Part shown: positions 23,480 through 32,426 of the stretch, piece by piece
How positions within the stretch are numbered: the stretch's first letter is position 1
Layout of the letters: every line of letters begins with the position of its first letter
From: Paraburkholderia sp. CNPSo 3272
Lineage (GTDB): Bacteria > Pseudomonadota > Gammaproteobacteria > Burkholderiales > Burkholderiaceae
Reading direction: 5' to 3'
Length of the DNA stretch: 64,000 bases
Assembly (NCBI RefSeq): GCF_024206495.1
Contig: NZ_JAMBPQ010000028.1
Location: 26,559-90,558, forward strand
Position numbers and translations under genes: made by a program
Notes under the pieces: generated by a model
Databases searched by the model: none
What the model was told of the DNA's origin: nothing
The model's input: the letters and a program-made list of their open reading frames with translations, nothing else

Positions 23480-23514
23480 GCGCCGCGGGGAGTCACACCC
23501 CGCGGCGCTTTTTT
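23480..23514 (+). terminator. Rho-independent terminator
   Basis: An 11-bp perfect stem at 23480-23490/23498-23508, loop AGTCACA, then six T. It ends the Spy-like transcript. Confidence 0.93.
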
Positions 23515-23555
23515 CATGACTCGGGCGGTTGCCGGCCTTGCCGCCGGTCAAAGGC

Positions 23556-24254
23556 TCAGGCGAGATCGAACAGCAGCACTTCTGCCGCTGCGCCCTTCGC
23601 GAGCGCGACGCCCGCCTCGGCCTCGATCATCGCGGCATCGCCGGCTTCGAGGCGCTGACCGTTCACGTCCAGCGCGCCGCGCGCCACATGCAGATAGACG
23701 CGCCGCCCGGCGGGCACCTCATACTCGACGCGTTCCTCGCCGTCGACCAGAGCCGCATAGATCGAGGCATCCGACTGCACGGTCACCGAGCCGTCGCGCC
23801 CGTCGGGCGAGGCGACGAGGCGCAGCCGCCCGCGCTTGTCGGCGTCGTCGAAGCGCTTTTCCTCGTAGCCGGGCGCCCCGCCCCGCTCGCGCGGCAGCAG
23901 CCAGATCTGCAGCAGGTGCGCTTGCTCTTCCTTCGAGCCGTTGAACTCGCTGTGCATCACGCCGGTGCCGGCGCTCATGCGCTGCACGTCGCCGGGGCGG
24001 ATGGTCGAGCCGTTGCCCATGCTGTCGCGGTGTGCGAGCGCGCCGGAAAGCACATAGGTCACGATCTCCATGTCGCGGTGGCCGTGGGCGCCGAAGCCCT
24101 GGCCGCCCGCGATACGGTCGTCGTTGAGCACCCGCAGCGCACCGTAGTGCATATGCGCTTCATCAAAATAGTCGGCAAACGAAAAGCTGTGGTACGAGTC
24201 GAGCCAGCCGTGGTTGGCGTGGCCGCGTTCGTCGGCGCGTCGGATGGTCAGCAT
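23556..24254 (-). CDS. Pirin family protein (YhhW-like)
   Basis: A 232-residue bicupin. The N-terminal cupin has the metal-binding set: AHGHRDMEIVTYVL with His57 and His59, then MHSEFN with His101 and Glu103. The motif ADYFDEAHMHYGALRVLNDD is typical of bacterial pirins. Some members, such as E. coli YhhW, act as quercetin 2,3-dioxygenase in vitro; the cellular role is uncertain. The ATG at 24254 gives MLTIRRADERGHANHGW, the usual family start. It converges with the Spy-like gene and is otherwise alone. Confidence 0.93.
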   Translation of the reverse strand: MLTIRRADERGHANHGWLDSYHSFSFADYFDEAHMHYGALRVLNDDRIAGGQGFGAHGHRDMEIVTYVLSGALAHRDSMGNGSTIRPGDVQRMSAGTGVMHSEFNGSKEEQAHLLQIWLLPRERGGAPGYEEKRFDDADKRGRLRLVASPDGRDGSVTVQSDASIYAALVDGEERVEYEVPAGRRVYLHVARGALDVNGQRLEAGDAAMIEAEAGVALAKGAAAEVLLFDLA

Positions 24255-24687
24255 GGCAATCTCCGGTCAATCATGTCGATGTCAGAAGGTAAGGGCGACG
24301 GCCCGCTTGCACAATCCGCAGCCGCGCACCGCATCGTTTCGCCAGCAACATCAATGGACTGCGCTGCCAGCGTCGCTCTACGTCAGAGCCGCACTCACTC
24401 CGGCTTCGGGTAAAATACCGCGCTTTTCGGCCAGCGTGAGCCTGATGGCCCCGGGGTGGACACTCCATGGCGATTACCCCGCCCCGCCAGCGTGCGCTGC
24501 CGCCGGGGCCGGAGTGCGTCGCGCTTTCCGACCCGCATTTTTGATCGCCTAGAATGGCGGCCAACGGCCACGAGCCAGTCCGCCTTGCGTCGGCCGCGCG
24601 CCTTACCGCGCCGCGCCACCCGTATCAGTCGTGCATGGGACGGAGTCAGTGCAAAAAAAGCACTCGCTCCGGCTCGACAGGAGAATG
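24255..24687 (+). other. 433-bp leader/intergenic region before the amino acid importer
   Basis: No gene is visible. A G/C-rich segment at 24461-24516 can fold into a long imperfect hairpin: CACTCC with GGAGTG at the base, CCCCG with CGGGG inside, and CAGC-GTGC-GCTG at the tip. It may be a structured leader of the importer operon or part of the upstream promoter. I do not recognise a riboswitch class. Confidence 0.4.
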
Positions 24688-25464
24688 ATGAAGAAGTTTG
24701 CAGTGTGCGTGGCGCTCGCCCTGATCGCGGGCAGCGCCGCCGCCAAAGAGTGGAAAACCGTGCGCATCGGCGTGGACGCCAGCTATGCGCCGTTCGAATC
24801 CAAAGCGCCGAACGGACAGATCGTCGGCTTCGATGTCGACCTCACAAAAGCCCTGTGCGCGCGCATGAACGTGAAGTGCGTCTGGGTCGAGAACGACCTC
24901 GACGGCATTATTCCCGCGCTCAAGGCCCGCAAGTTCGACGCGATCGTGTCGTCGCTGACCATCACGCCGCAGCGCGCCCAGAGAATCGACTACTCAGCGA
25001 AGATGTTCGATGCGCCCGCACGCATGCTCGCGCGCACGGGCTCGCCGCTTCTGCCCACGCCGGCTTCGCTAAAGGGCAAGAACGTGGGCGTCGAGCAGGG
25101 CTCGACCCAGGAAGCGTACGCCAAGGCGCACTGGGCGCCGCAGGGCGTGAACGTGATCTCGTATCAGAATCAGGACCAGGTCTACCAGGATCTGATTGCC
25201 GGGCGTCTCGACGCCACGCTGCAAGACGAGGTCCAGGCGGATTTCGGCTTCCTGAAGACGCCGCGCGGCAAGGGCTTCGCGTGGGCGGGCCCGGAAGTGG
25301 AAGACCCGGCGACGATCGGCGACGGAACCGCGATCGGCCTGCGCAAGGACGACGCCGACCTGAAGGCGAAGTTCAACACGGCGCTGGCCGCGATTCACGC
25401 CGACGGCACGTTCGACAAGATCGCGAAGCACTACTTCGACTTCGATATCTACAAAGGCAAGTGA
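24688..25464 (+). CDS. Basic amino acid ABC importer, periplasmic binding protein (ArgT/HisJ-like)
   Basis: A 258-residue solute-binding protein. The signal peptide MKKFAVCVALALIAGSAAA is cut before KEW. The SBP_bac_3 fold shows in IGVDASYAPFESKAPNGQIVGFDVDL, SSLTITPQRAQRIDYSA and YQNQDQVYQDLIAGRLDATLQDE. The family binds Lys, Arg, Ornithine or His. AGGAG at 24679-24683 favours ATG 24688 over 24685. It begins the operon binding protein, two permeases, ATPase. A hairpin separates it from the permeases, typical where the binding protein is made in excess. Confidence 0.93.
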   Translation: MKKFAVCVALALIAGSAAAKEWKTVRIGVDASYAPFESKAPNGQIVGFDVDLTKALCARMNVKCVWVENDLDGIIPALKARKFDAIVSSLTITPQRAQRIDYSAKMFDAPARMLARTGSPLLPTPASLKGKNVGVEQGSTQEAYAKAHWAPQGVNVISYQNQDQVYQDLIAGRLDATLQDEVQADFGFLKTPRGKGFAWAGPEVEDPATIGDGTAIGLRKDDADLKAKFNTALAAIHADGTFDKIAKHYFDFDIYKGK

Positions 25465-25534
25465 ACGGGAAAGCACACGCAGGTAAATAAACAACGAGAC
25501 ACCACCGCTCGCGTCTCGCGCCGCGACACATCAA

Positions 25535-25571
25535 AAGCCCGGGGGCTCCCCGATAGACCGCCACCGGGCTT
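25535..25571. repeat. Intercistronic hairpin after the binding protein gene
   Basis: AAGCCCGG (25535-25542) pairs with CCGGGCTT (25564-25571) across a 21-nt loop. There is no T-tract on the plus strand. It may protect the 3' end of the binding protein mRNA or partly terminate it. The rest of the 256-bp gap (25465-25720) shows no gene. Confidence 0.5.
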
Positions 25572-25720
25572 CGTATACAGTCACAGGCGCGCTCACGAGC
25601 GCAATCGCATCGCCGCGCGCGACCAGGCTAAAACCCGCGCGGCCATGAACGGATTTGAACCGCGGCAGACAAGCGCCGCGCCTTTCGCGGTGTGAGAAGC
25701 GCACCGTCAAGGACTTGCCC

Positions 25721-26410
25721 ATGTTTCTTCAAGGCTACGGCCCGCTGATCCTCGCCGGCACCTGGCAGACCGTCAAGCTCGCCGTGCTGTCGCTCGCGCT
25801 CTCGTTCGTGCTCGGGCTGATCGGCGCGGCGGCAAAGCTCTCCAAAAACCGCGTCGCGCACGGCGCGGGCACCCTCTATACCACGCTCATTCGCGGCGTG
25901 CCCGATCTCGTGCTCATGCTGCTGCTCTTCTACAGCATCCAGATCTGGCTGAACAACCTCACCGACATGCTCGGCTGGGATCAGATCGACATCGACCCGT
26001 TCCTCGCGGGCGTGGTCGTGCTCGGCTTCATCTACGGCGCGTACTTCACCGAGACGTTCCGCGGCGCGTTCCTCGCCGTGCCGCGCGGCCAGCTCGAAGC
26101 GGGCCACGCCTACGGCATGACGGGCTGGCAGGTGTTCACGCGCATCATGTTCCCGCAGATGATGCGCTTCGCGCTGCCCGGCATCGGCAACAACTGGCAG
26201 GTGCTCGTGAAGTCCACGGCGCTCGTCTCGATCATCGGCCTCGCCGACGTCGTGAAGGCGAGCCAGGACGCCGGCAAGGGCACGCTGCGTTTTTTCTTCT
26301 TCACGCTGCTCGCCGGCGCGATCTATCTCGTCATCACCACGGTCTCCAACTTCGTGCTGATGTATCTCGACAAGCGCTACTCCACCGGTGTGCGCAAGGC
26401 GGATCTCTGA
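25721..26410 (+). CDS. Basic amino acid ABC importer permease, HisQ-like
   Basis: A 229-residue inner-membrane protein with about five membrane segments. The polar amino acid permease EAA loop is visible as EAGHAYGMTGWQVFTRIMFPQMMRFALPG. The N-terminus MFLQGYGPLILAGTWQTVKLA fits HisQ. ATG 25721 has AAGGA upstream. It pairs with the HisM-like permease, whose gene starts 20 bp later, to form the transmembrane channel of the importer. Confidence 0.94.
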   Translation: MFLQGYGPLILAGTWQTVKLAVLSLALSFVLGLIGAAAKLSKNRVAHGAGTLYTTLIRGVPDLVLMLLLFYSIQIWLNNLTDMLGWDQIDIDPFLAGVVVLGFIYGAYFTETFRGAFLAVPRGQLEAGHAYGMTGWQVFTRIMFPQMMRFALPGIGNNWQVLVKSTALVSIIGLADVVKASQDAGKGTLRFFFFTLLAGAIYLVITTVSNFVLMYLDKRYSTGVRKADL

Positions 26411-26429
26411 ATCGCGCGAGGCCAAGACC

Positions 26430-27152
26430 ATGCAAGACTTCGTCCAACTGATCCAGCAATACTGGCGCAACTACCTCTTTTCCGACGGCTACCATTTCAG
26501 CGGCGTGGCCATCACGCTGTGGCTGCTCGTCATCTCGATCGGGCTCGGCTTCTGCCTTTCGGTGCCGCTCGCCGTGGCCCGCGTGTCGAAGAGGAAATGG
26601 CTCGCCGGCCTCGTGTGGCTCTACACGTACATCTTCCGCGGCACGCCGCTCTACGTGCAGCTGCTGCTGTGCTACACGGGTCTCTACAGCCTCGAGATCG
26701 TGCGCAACCACGAACTGACGAGCGCGTTCTTCCGAAGCGGCATGAACTGCACGCTGCTTGCGTTCACGCTCAACACCTGCGCGTACACCACCGAAATCTT
26801 CGCGGGCGCGATCAAGGCGACACCCTACGGCGAGATCGAGGCCGCGCGCGCGTACGGCATGTCGCAATTCACGCTGTATCGCCGCGTGATCCTGCCTTCG
26901 GCGCTGCGCCGCGCCCTGCCCTACTACAGCAACGAAGTCATTCTGATGCTGCACGCAACGACCGTCGCCTTCACGGCCACCGTGCCGGACATCCTGAAGA
27001 TCGCGCGCGACGTGAACTCGGCCACGTATCAGTCGTTCGGCGCTTTCGGCATCGCCGCGCTGTTGTACCTGATCATTTCTTTCACGCTCGTGTGGCTGTT
27101 CCGCCGCGCGGAGCGCCGCTGGCTCGCATACCTGCGACCGCAAGGCAAGTGA
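26430..27152 (+). CDS. Basic amino acid ABC importer permease, HisM-like
   Basis: A 240-residue inner-membrane permease with about five membrane segments. HisM features are YIFRGTPLYVQLLL, NTCAYTTEIFAGAIKATPYGEIEAARAYGMS and the EAA loop. It starts 19 bp after the HisQ-like stop and ends 30 bp before the ATPase gene, so the operon is tight. Together with HisQ and the ATPase it moves Lys/Arg/Orn/His-type amino acids inward. Confidence 0.94.
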   Translation: MQDFVQLIQQYWRNYLFSDGYHFSGVAITLWLLVISIGLGFCLSVPLAVARVSKRKWLAGLVWLYTYIFRGTPLYVQLLLCYTGLYSLEIVRNHELTSAFFRSGMNCTLLAFTLNTCAYTTEIFAGAIKATPYGEIEAARAYGMSQFTLYRRVILPSALRRALPYYSNEVILMLHATTVAFTATVPDILKIARDVNSATYQSFGAFGIAALLYLIISFTLVWLFRRAERRWLAYLRPQGK

Positions 27153-27182
27153 GCCCGCGAGGGCGTGTTTAAAGGTCAATTG

Positions 27183-27965
27183 ATGAATTCCCAGAAGCAG
27201 AAGCTGTTCGTCGACTCCATCCACAAGAAGTACGGCGACAACGAAGTCCTCAAGGGCGTGTCCCTGAAAGCCAATGCCGGCGACGTAATCAGCGTGATCG
27301 GCTCGTCCGGGTCGGGCAAGAGCACGATGCTGCGTTGCATCAACTTCCTGGAGCAGCCCAACGATGGGCGCATCGTGGTGGACGGCGAGGAAGTCGCTAC
27401 GCGCGCGGACAAGCGCACGGGCGCCCTGCACCCCGCCGACGCGAAGCAGCTCCAGCGCGTGCGCACCAAGCTCGCCATGGTGTTCCAGCACTTCAATCTC
27501 TGGTCGCACATGTCGGTGCTCGAGAACGTGATCGAGGCGCCCGTGCACGTGCTGGGCTTGCCGCGCAAGGAAGCCGAAGAGCGCGCGCGCACCTACCTGG
27601 AGAAGGTCGGTCTCGCGCCGCGCGTGGAGAAGCAATACCCCTCGCACCTCTCGGGCGGTCAGCAGCAGCGTGTAGCGATTGCCCGCGCGCTCGCCATGCA
27701 CCCCGACGTCATGCTGTTCGACGAGCCGACCTCGGCGCTAGACCCCGAACTCGTGGGCGAAGTGCTCAAGGTCATGCAGAAGCTCGCCGAGGAAGGCCGC
27801 ACGATGATCGTGGTCACCCACGAAATGGGTTTCGCGCGCAACGTTTCGAACCACGTCATGTTCCTGCACAAGGGACTCGTGGAAGAGGAAGGTAAGCCTG
27901 CCGAGGTCTTCGCCAATCCGAAAAGCGAGCGCCTGCGCCAGTTCCTTTCGGGCAGCCTCAAGTAA
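27183..27965 (+). CDS. Basic amino acid ABC importer ATPase, HisP-like
   Basis: A 260-residue ATPase that powers the importer. Walker A is GSSGSGKST, Q-loop VFQHFNLWSHM, signature LSGGQQQRVAIARAL, Walker B VMLFDEPTSALDP, H-loop VVTHEMGFA. The insert RADKRTGALHPADAKQLQRVR is typical of HisP. AAAGG lies eight bases before ATG 27183; an in-frame GTG at 27165 is less likely. It is the last gene of the operon and is followed by two terminators. Confidence 0.95.
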   Translation: MNSQKQKLFVDSIHKKYGDNEVLKGVSLKANAGDVISVIGSSGSGKSTMLRCINFLEQPNDGRIVVDGEEVATRADKRTGALHPADAKQLQRVRTKLAMVFQHFNLWSHMSVLENVIEAPVHVLGLPRKEAEERARTYLEKVGLAPRVEKQYPSHLSGGQQQRVAIARALAMHPDVMLFDEPTSALDPELVGEVLKVMQKLAEEGRTMIVVTHEMGFARNVSNHVMFLHKGLVEEEGKPAEVFANPKSERLRQFLSGSLK

Positions 27966-28016
27966 GACGACTCAGAGAGTCGCCGCCTTCCGGCGATGTA
28001 GTCAAAGTAGTTTTAC

Positions 28017-28044
28017 AAGGCGCTTACAGCGCCTTTTCTTTTTT
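28017..28044 (+). terminator. Rho-independent terminator of the importer operon
   Basis: An 8-bp stem AAGGCGCT (28017-28024) with AGCGCCTT (28028-28035), loop TAC, then TTCTTTTTT. Confidence 0.9.
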
Positions 28045-28068
28045 GGTCTTTTACCCCCGAAAAGCCGT

Positions 28069-28097
28069 CCGTTTAAACCTCAAAAACGGCGTTTTTT
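28069..28097 (+). terminator. Second, weaker terminator
   Basis: CCGTTT (28069-28074) pairs with AAACGG (28084-28089), then CG and six T. It backs up the stronger terminator 25 bp before it. Confidence 0.6.
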
Positions 28098-28545
28098 GCA
28101 TTACTCCTTGTGAAATCCTTCGTCAATAGTGGCAATCCTGAACTCGGCCATTCGATTGACGTGAGTCCCTTGTCCCATAAGGCTTTCGACCTGGTCGCAG
28201 CACCTCGCTGACCACCATCCAGGAAGACCATATTGCAATTTGACGACATCCCAGGGTGCGAGCGCGAATTAGTTCGCCAGCGCGGACCTTTTTTGCTAAA
28301 TTAGTAACCAAAGTAGCAAAACAAAGTTCATTAAAAGTAGTTTCACTTCAAAAAGAACGGGAGATGCCAGTCAACCAGGGGATCTGCAAGACGACCCAGC
28401 CCGGGTCATGCAGCGGCACCAGCCCGTACGCCGGTCCTCGGGGTAATTCTCCCTTACGCGACGATTTCTGTTCGCGGCGCCGCCAAGCGCACGGACGTCT
28501 TTCGCAGTACTAAGGTTGACTCTTTGACAGGGTATGGAGGAGAAG
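28098..28545 (+). promoter_or_regulatory. Long upstream region and leader of the porin gene
   Basis: About 450 bp without a clear gene. The part 28240-28350 is A/T-rich (unlike the rest of the window) and probably holds the promoter. AAGTAG occurs near 28313 and 28337. A possible 49-codon frame starts at ATG 28363 behind GGGAG and ends at 28513, but its composition is unconvincing. GACCC-AGCCC-GGGTC near 28394-28408 could form a small hairpin in the leader. Outer-membrane porin leaders are often small-RNA targets; no such pairing can be shown here. Confidence 0.45.
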
Positions 28546-29724
28546 ATGAAGAAAGCTTTGCTCGCCGCAGCATTGATGTCGGCTGGCGTGATCGCGCATG
28601 CACAAAGCAGCGTCACGCTCTACGGCCGCCTGGACATGGGTGTGGCGTATATGAACGGCATTGGTGCAGGCACCGGCGCAAACGGTCAAGCCACCCACGG
28701 TTCCAGCCAAGTTCAGCTCGAAAGCGGCTACTGGGGCACCAGCCTCTGGGGCATGAAGGGCGTTGAGGACATCGGTGGCGGCAACAAGGTTCTGTTCCAC
28801 CTGGAAGGCAGCTTCAGCACTGCGAACGGCTCGCTCGGCTCGGCCGGCTCGCTCTGGAATCGCTGGGCGACCGTCGGTGTAGCGAACGATCAGTTCGGTA
28901 CGCTGCTCGCTGGCCGCATGCTGTTCATCTCCAACGGCATTTGGGACTTCGATCCGTTCGGTCAGTCGAACTGGTCGTCGGCTTCGATGGTCCGTGGCCG
29001 CAACTGGCCGCAATCGAGCAACAACATTTCGTACCAGTCGCCGAACTGGATGGGCTTCGACGTGTACGGCCAGTACGCGTTCTCGAACGCGACGAACTGG
29101 AACGGCAACGGCTCGACGAGCCAGGGTCGCGAAGCTGGCCTGCAGCTGACCTACACGAGCTCGCTGTTCCAGATCCGCGGTCTGTATGACGAAATCCGCA
29201 ATCCGGACAACGGCCAGCTGGGCGGCCTCTATGCCAACAACGGCCTCGATGGCAGCAAGATCCCCACCGGCGCGACTCAGGCAAACGGCAACGGCGTGTT
29301 CGCGTACTCGCGTGACTACATGGCGATGTTCAACCTGTTCCTCGGCGCATTCAAGGTTCAGGGCGGCTACGAAGCCATCCGTTCGTCGGGCATGAACCCG
29401 GGCATCATCGGTCAGCCGACGACGCTCGACCACGAGTGGGGCGGTGTGACGTGGCAAATGACGCCGGCTGCAGCGCTGATCGCCGCGGTCTACCACGTCA
29501 ATGCGAACAACGGCGGCGGCAACGCCACGCTGTACACGGTTGGCGGTTCGTACAACCTGTCCAAGCGCACGCTGCTCGACATCCAGGCTGGCACGGTGCA
29601 GAACAGCAAGACGGCCAACTTCGGCCTGAACGCCAACAACTTCGGTACGGCTGCTGCAACGGGCAACCCGCTGCCGGGTCACAGCCAGGTTGGCGTGTAC
29701 GCAGGTATCCAGCACTCGTTCTAA
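28546..29724 (+). CDS. Outer-membrane porin, Burkholderia Opc-like
   Basis: A 392-residue trimeric general porin of the Gram-negative porin_4 family. The signal peptide MKKALLAAALMSAGVIAHA is followed by QSSVTLYGRLDMGV, the classic first strand of betaproteobacterial porins. Alternating beta-strand pattern throughout, the LLAGRMLFISNG segment, and the C-terminal GVYAGIQHSF with terminal Phe required for BAM assembly. GGAGGAG lies just before ATG 28546. Codon choice is more biased (e.g. GGT, AAC) than neighbours, consistent with high expression. It is monocistronic with two terminators. Confidence 0.96.
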   Translation: MKKALLAAALMSAGVIAHAQSSVTLYGRLDMGVAYMNGIGAGTGANGQATHGSSQVQLESGYWGTSLWGMKGVEDIGGGNKVLFHLEGSFSTANGSLGSAGSLWNRWATVGVANDQFGTLLAGRMLFISNGIWDFDPFGQSNWSSASMVRGRNWPQSSNNISYQSPNWMGFDVYGQYAFSNATNWNGNGSTSQGREAGLQLTYTSSLFQIRGLYDEIRNPDNGQLGGLYANNGLDGSKIPTGATQANGNGVFAYSRDYMAMFNLFLGAFKVQGGYEAIRSSGMNPGIIGQPTTLDHEWGGVTWQMTPAAALIAAVYHVNANNGGGNATLYTVGGSYNLSKRTLLDIQAGTVQNSKTANFGLNANNFGTAAATGNPLPGHSQVGVYAGIQHSF

Positions 29725-29788
29725 TTCGAAGCGAGTGTAGAAAGAACAGCTACATCGACGTTTTCACGCTGCTGCGAGAGGCGCGTAT

Positions 29789-29824
29789 CGGTGCGATGTC
29801 CGAAAGGGTATCGCACCGTTTTTT
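29789..29824 (+). terminator. Porin terminator 1 (GAAA tetraloop)
   Basis: CGGTGCGAT (29789-29797) pairs with ATCGCACCG (29810-29818), extended by GTCC/GGGT around a GAAA tetraloop, then six T. Confidence 0.93.
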
Positions 29825-29829
29825 ATGCC

Positions 29830-29864
29830 GGGGACGGGCCGCGCGAGCGGCGCCGTCCCCTTTT
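29830..29864 (+). terminator. Porin terminator 2 (GCGA tetraloop)
   Basis: GGGGACGG (29830-29837) pairs with CCGTCCCC (29853-29860), extended by an inner 5-bp stem with a GCGA loop and one bulge, then TTTT. It stands five bases after terminator 1. Confidence 0.85.
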
Positions 29865-29900
29865 CTATTGGTGCATCAGGTGCTTCGAAGGCGCCCGGCC

Positions 29901-30239
29901 TCAAACCGCCGCTTCGTTTTCCTCGCCCGTGCGGATGCGGATCACGCGCTCCACGTCGGTCACGAAAATCTTGCCGTCGCCGATCTTGCCGGTGCGCGCC
30001 GCGCCGATGATCGCGTCGATCACCTGGTCGGCCTGGTCGTTCGCGACCACTACCTCGATCTTCACCTTCGGCAGGAAGTCGACCACGTATTCGGCGCCGC
30101 GGTAAAGCTCCGTATGGCCCTTCTGGCGGCCGAAACCCTTGACCTCGGTGACGGTCAGGCCCGTGAGGCCCACTTCGGCAAGCGCCTCGCGCACTTCGTC
30201 GAGCTTGAACGGTTTGATCACGGCAGTAATGCGTTTCAT
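29901..30239 (-). CDS. glnB: Nitrogen regulatory protein PII
   Basis: A 112-residue trimeric signal protein that senses 2-oxoglutarate, ATP/ADP and, by uridylylation, glutamine. The T-loop TELYRGAEYVVDF carries Tyr51, the uridylylation site, and the C-terminal GKIGDGKIFVTDVERVIRIRTGE is the PROSITE PII signature. It regulates glutamine synthetase adenylylation and NtrB. There is no amtB next door, which favours glnB over glnK, though the choice is inferred. It lies 75 bp downstream of nadE on the same strand and may be co-transcribed with this glutamine-using enzyme. Confidence 0.94.
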   Translation of the reverse strand: MKRITAVIKPFKLDEVREALAEVGLTGLTVTEVKGFGRQKGHTELYRGAEYVVDFLPKVKIEVVVANDQADQVIDAIIGAARTGKIGDGKIFVTDVERVIRIRTGEENEAAV

Positions 30240-30314
30240 GGCGAACCTCGTCTCGTTATCGGATTTGTCGGAAATTTTGGAACCTACCGGGATTCTACGC
30301 TGTGCAGCCCGGGC

Positions 30315-32426
30315 TCACGCCGAGGGCTTGCCCGCAGGCGCCGCGCTCGCCCCGCCCGCTTCGTCGGGCACGCGTTCCAGATCGGCGAGCCAGACTACCG
30401 ACTCCGAATCGCTTGGCGCGCGCCAGTCGCCGCGCGGCGAGAGCGAGCCGCCCGAGCCGACCTTCGGCGCATTCGGAATGCAGGTGCGCTTGAACTGGCT
30501 CTGGCGGAAGAAGCGGTCGAGGAAAATGCGCAGATTGCGCTTGATCGACGCGAGATCGTATTGATTGCGCGCGACCTTCGCGTTCTCGGGCCACGCGCCC
30601 GCTTCGCGCTCACCCCACGCGTGGCGCGCGAGGAACGCGACCTTCGACGGCGCGAAGCCAAAGCGCAGCGTGTAGTAGAGATTGAAGTCCTGCAGCTCGT
30701 AGGGGCCGATCGTGCTCTCGGTTTTCTGCTCGGGCGCGCCATCGGACTTGCCGGGGATCAGCTCCGGGCTGATGTCGGTGGCGAGAATCGCTTCGAGCAC
30801 GTCGCGGCCGCTCTCCCCGTTCTGGCCGATCTGGCCCGTTTCGGCCACCCAGCGCACGAGGTGCGTAATGAGCGTCTTCGGCACGCTCGCATTCACGTTG
30901 TAGTGCGACATGTGATCGCCCACACCGTAGGTACACCAGCCGAGCGCAAGCTCGGAGAGATCGCCCGTGCCGATCACGATCGCGTGATTGAAATTCGCGA
31001 GCCGGAACAGGTGGTTCGTGCGCTCGCCGGCCTGCACGTTTTCGAAAGTGATGTCGTAGGTTTCCTTGCCTTCCGAGTACGGATGGCCGAGGTCTTCGAG
31101 CATCTGCATGCAGCTCTGACGAATGTCGATTTCGCGCGCCGTACAGCCTACCAGCGCCATCAGTTCGCGCGCCTGGCGCAGCGTGCGCTCGCTCGTGGCG
31201 AACCCGGGCATCGTGTACGCGAGGATGTTCGCGCGCGGCAGCCCGAGGCGATCCATCGCCTTCGCGCACACGAGCAGCGCATGCGTGGAGTCGAGCCCGC
31301 CCGAGACGCCAATCACCACCTTCTTGATGCCCGCCTGCGAAAGCCGCTGCACGAGCGCCTGCACCTGGATGTTGTAGACCTCGTTGCAGCGCTCGTCGCG
31401 CCGCTTCGGGTCGGCCGGCACATAGGGGAAGCGCTCCACGCGCCGCGAGAGCGCGAGCGTTTCGCGCTGCCAGGCGCCCTCGCCCGCCAGCTCGCATGAA
31501 ATCACGCGAAACTTCGCGACTTCACCGGCGTGGCGGCGGATCGAATCGCCGAACGTGGTCTGGCGGATGCGCTCCTGCTGCAGCCGCGCGAGATCGACAT
31601 CGGCGAAGATGAGATGCGAATCGTCGGAGAAGCGCTCCGACTGCCCGAGCAGCTCGCCGTTTTCGCACACGAGCGCGTGGCCGTCCCAGGCCATATCGGT
31701 GGTCGATTCGCCCCTGCCCGCCGAGGTGTACACATACGCGGCGAGACAACGCGCCGACTGTTGCGACACCAGCTGCTGCCGGTAGCCCGCCTTGCCCACC
31801 ACGACGTTCGACGCCGAAAGATTAACGAGCACCGAAGCGCCCGCGAGCGCCGCGAACGATGACGGCGGGATCGGCACCCAGACGTCCTCGCAGATCTCCA
31901 CATGAAAGCGCAGACCCGCGACCTGCGGCACCTCGAACAGCAGCGACGCGCCGAACGGCACGTCCGCGCCCGCGAGGCGCACGGTGTCGGTGCTCGCGCT
32001 ATCGGCGGCGCTGAACTGGCGCGGCTCGTAGAATTCGCCGTAGTTCGGCAGGAAGCTCTTGGGCACGACGCCCGCCACACGCCCGCCCGCCACGACCGCT
32101 GCGCAGTTGAAGAGCGAATGCCCCGCGCGCACCGGCAGCCCCACGATCATCACGAGCGGCAGCGCGGCCGACGCTTCGACGATCTGCGCGAGCGCGCGCT
32201 CGCAGGCGTCGAGCAACGCTTGCTGATGGAACAGGTCGTCGCAGGTATAGGCCGAAAGCCCAAGCTCGGGGAACGCGACGAGCGCCGCGCCCCGCGCCGC
32301 GGCCTCGCGCGCGAGCGCGAGCGTCTCGCTGGCGTTGAATGCGGGATCGGCCACACGGCAGCGCGGCACGCCCACGGCTACGCGCGCAAAGCCGTGCGTA
32401 TAGAGATTGAAGAAGCGCTCTTTCAT
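30315..32426 (-). CDS. nadE: Glutamine-dependent NAD+ synthetase
   Basis: A 703-residue two-domain enzyme for the last step of NAD synthesis: deamido-NAD + ATP + glutamine give NAD + AMP + PPi + glutamate. The N-terminal nitrilase-type glutaminase (about 10-310) has the triad Glu54 (FPELGLSAYT), Lys123 (VPKSFLPNYGEFYE) and Cys179 (EICEDVW). The synthetase domain has P-loop SGGLDS at 375-380 and GTGDLSELALGWCTYG. ATG 32426 gives MKERFFNLYTHGFARVAVG, matching the family; earlier in-frame ATGs add unrelated sequence. It is divergent from the gene at 32645. Confidence 0.96.
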   Translation of the reverse strand: MKERFFNLYTHGFARVAVGVPRCRVADPAFNASETLALAREAAARGAALVAFPELGLSAYTCDDLFHQQALLDACERALAQIVEASAALPLVMIVGLPVRAGHSLFNCAAVVAGGRVAGVVPKSFLPNYGEFYEPRQFSAADSASTDTVRLAGADVPFGASLLFEVPQVAGLRFHVEICEDVWVPIPPSSFAALAGASVLVNLSASNVVVGKAGYRQQLVSQQSARCLAAYVYTSAGRGESTTDMAWDGHALVCENGELLGQSERFSDDSHLIFADVDLARLQQERIRQTTFGDSIRRHAGEVAKFRVISCELAGEGAWQRETLALSRRVERFPYVPADPKRRDERCNEVYNIQVQALVQRLSQAGIKKVVIGVSGGLDSTHALLVCAKAMDRLGLPRANILAYTMPGFATSERTLRQARELMALVGCTAREIDIRQSCMQMLEDLGHPYSEGKETYDITFENVQAGERTNHLFRLANFNHAIVIGTGDLSELALGWCTYGVGDHMSHYNVNASVPKTLITHLVRWVAETGQIGQNGESGRDVLEAILATDISPELIPGKSDGAPEQKTESTIGPYELQDFNLYYTLRFGFAPSKVAFLARHAWGEREAGAWPENAKVARNQYDLASIKRNLRIFLDRFFRQSQFKRTCIPNAPKVGSGGSLSPRGDWRAPSDSESVVWLADLERVPDEAGGASAAPAGKPSA

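Noticed and set aside
28256..28513. 85-codon frame in the porin leader
   Set aside because: Only the last 49 codons follow a ribosome-binding-like GGGAG, the sequence is not protein-like, and it lies inside the likely porin leader. It is kept only as a note in the region entry.
28546..29724. Horizontal transfer of the porin because of its different codon use
   Set aside because: The bias fits high expression in a betaproteobacterium; the protein is a normal family porin and the flanks are core genes.
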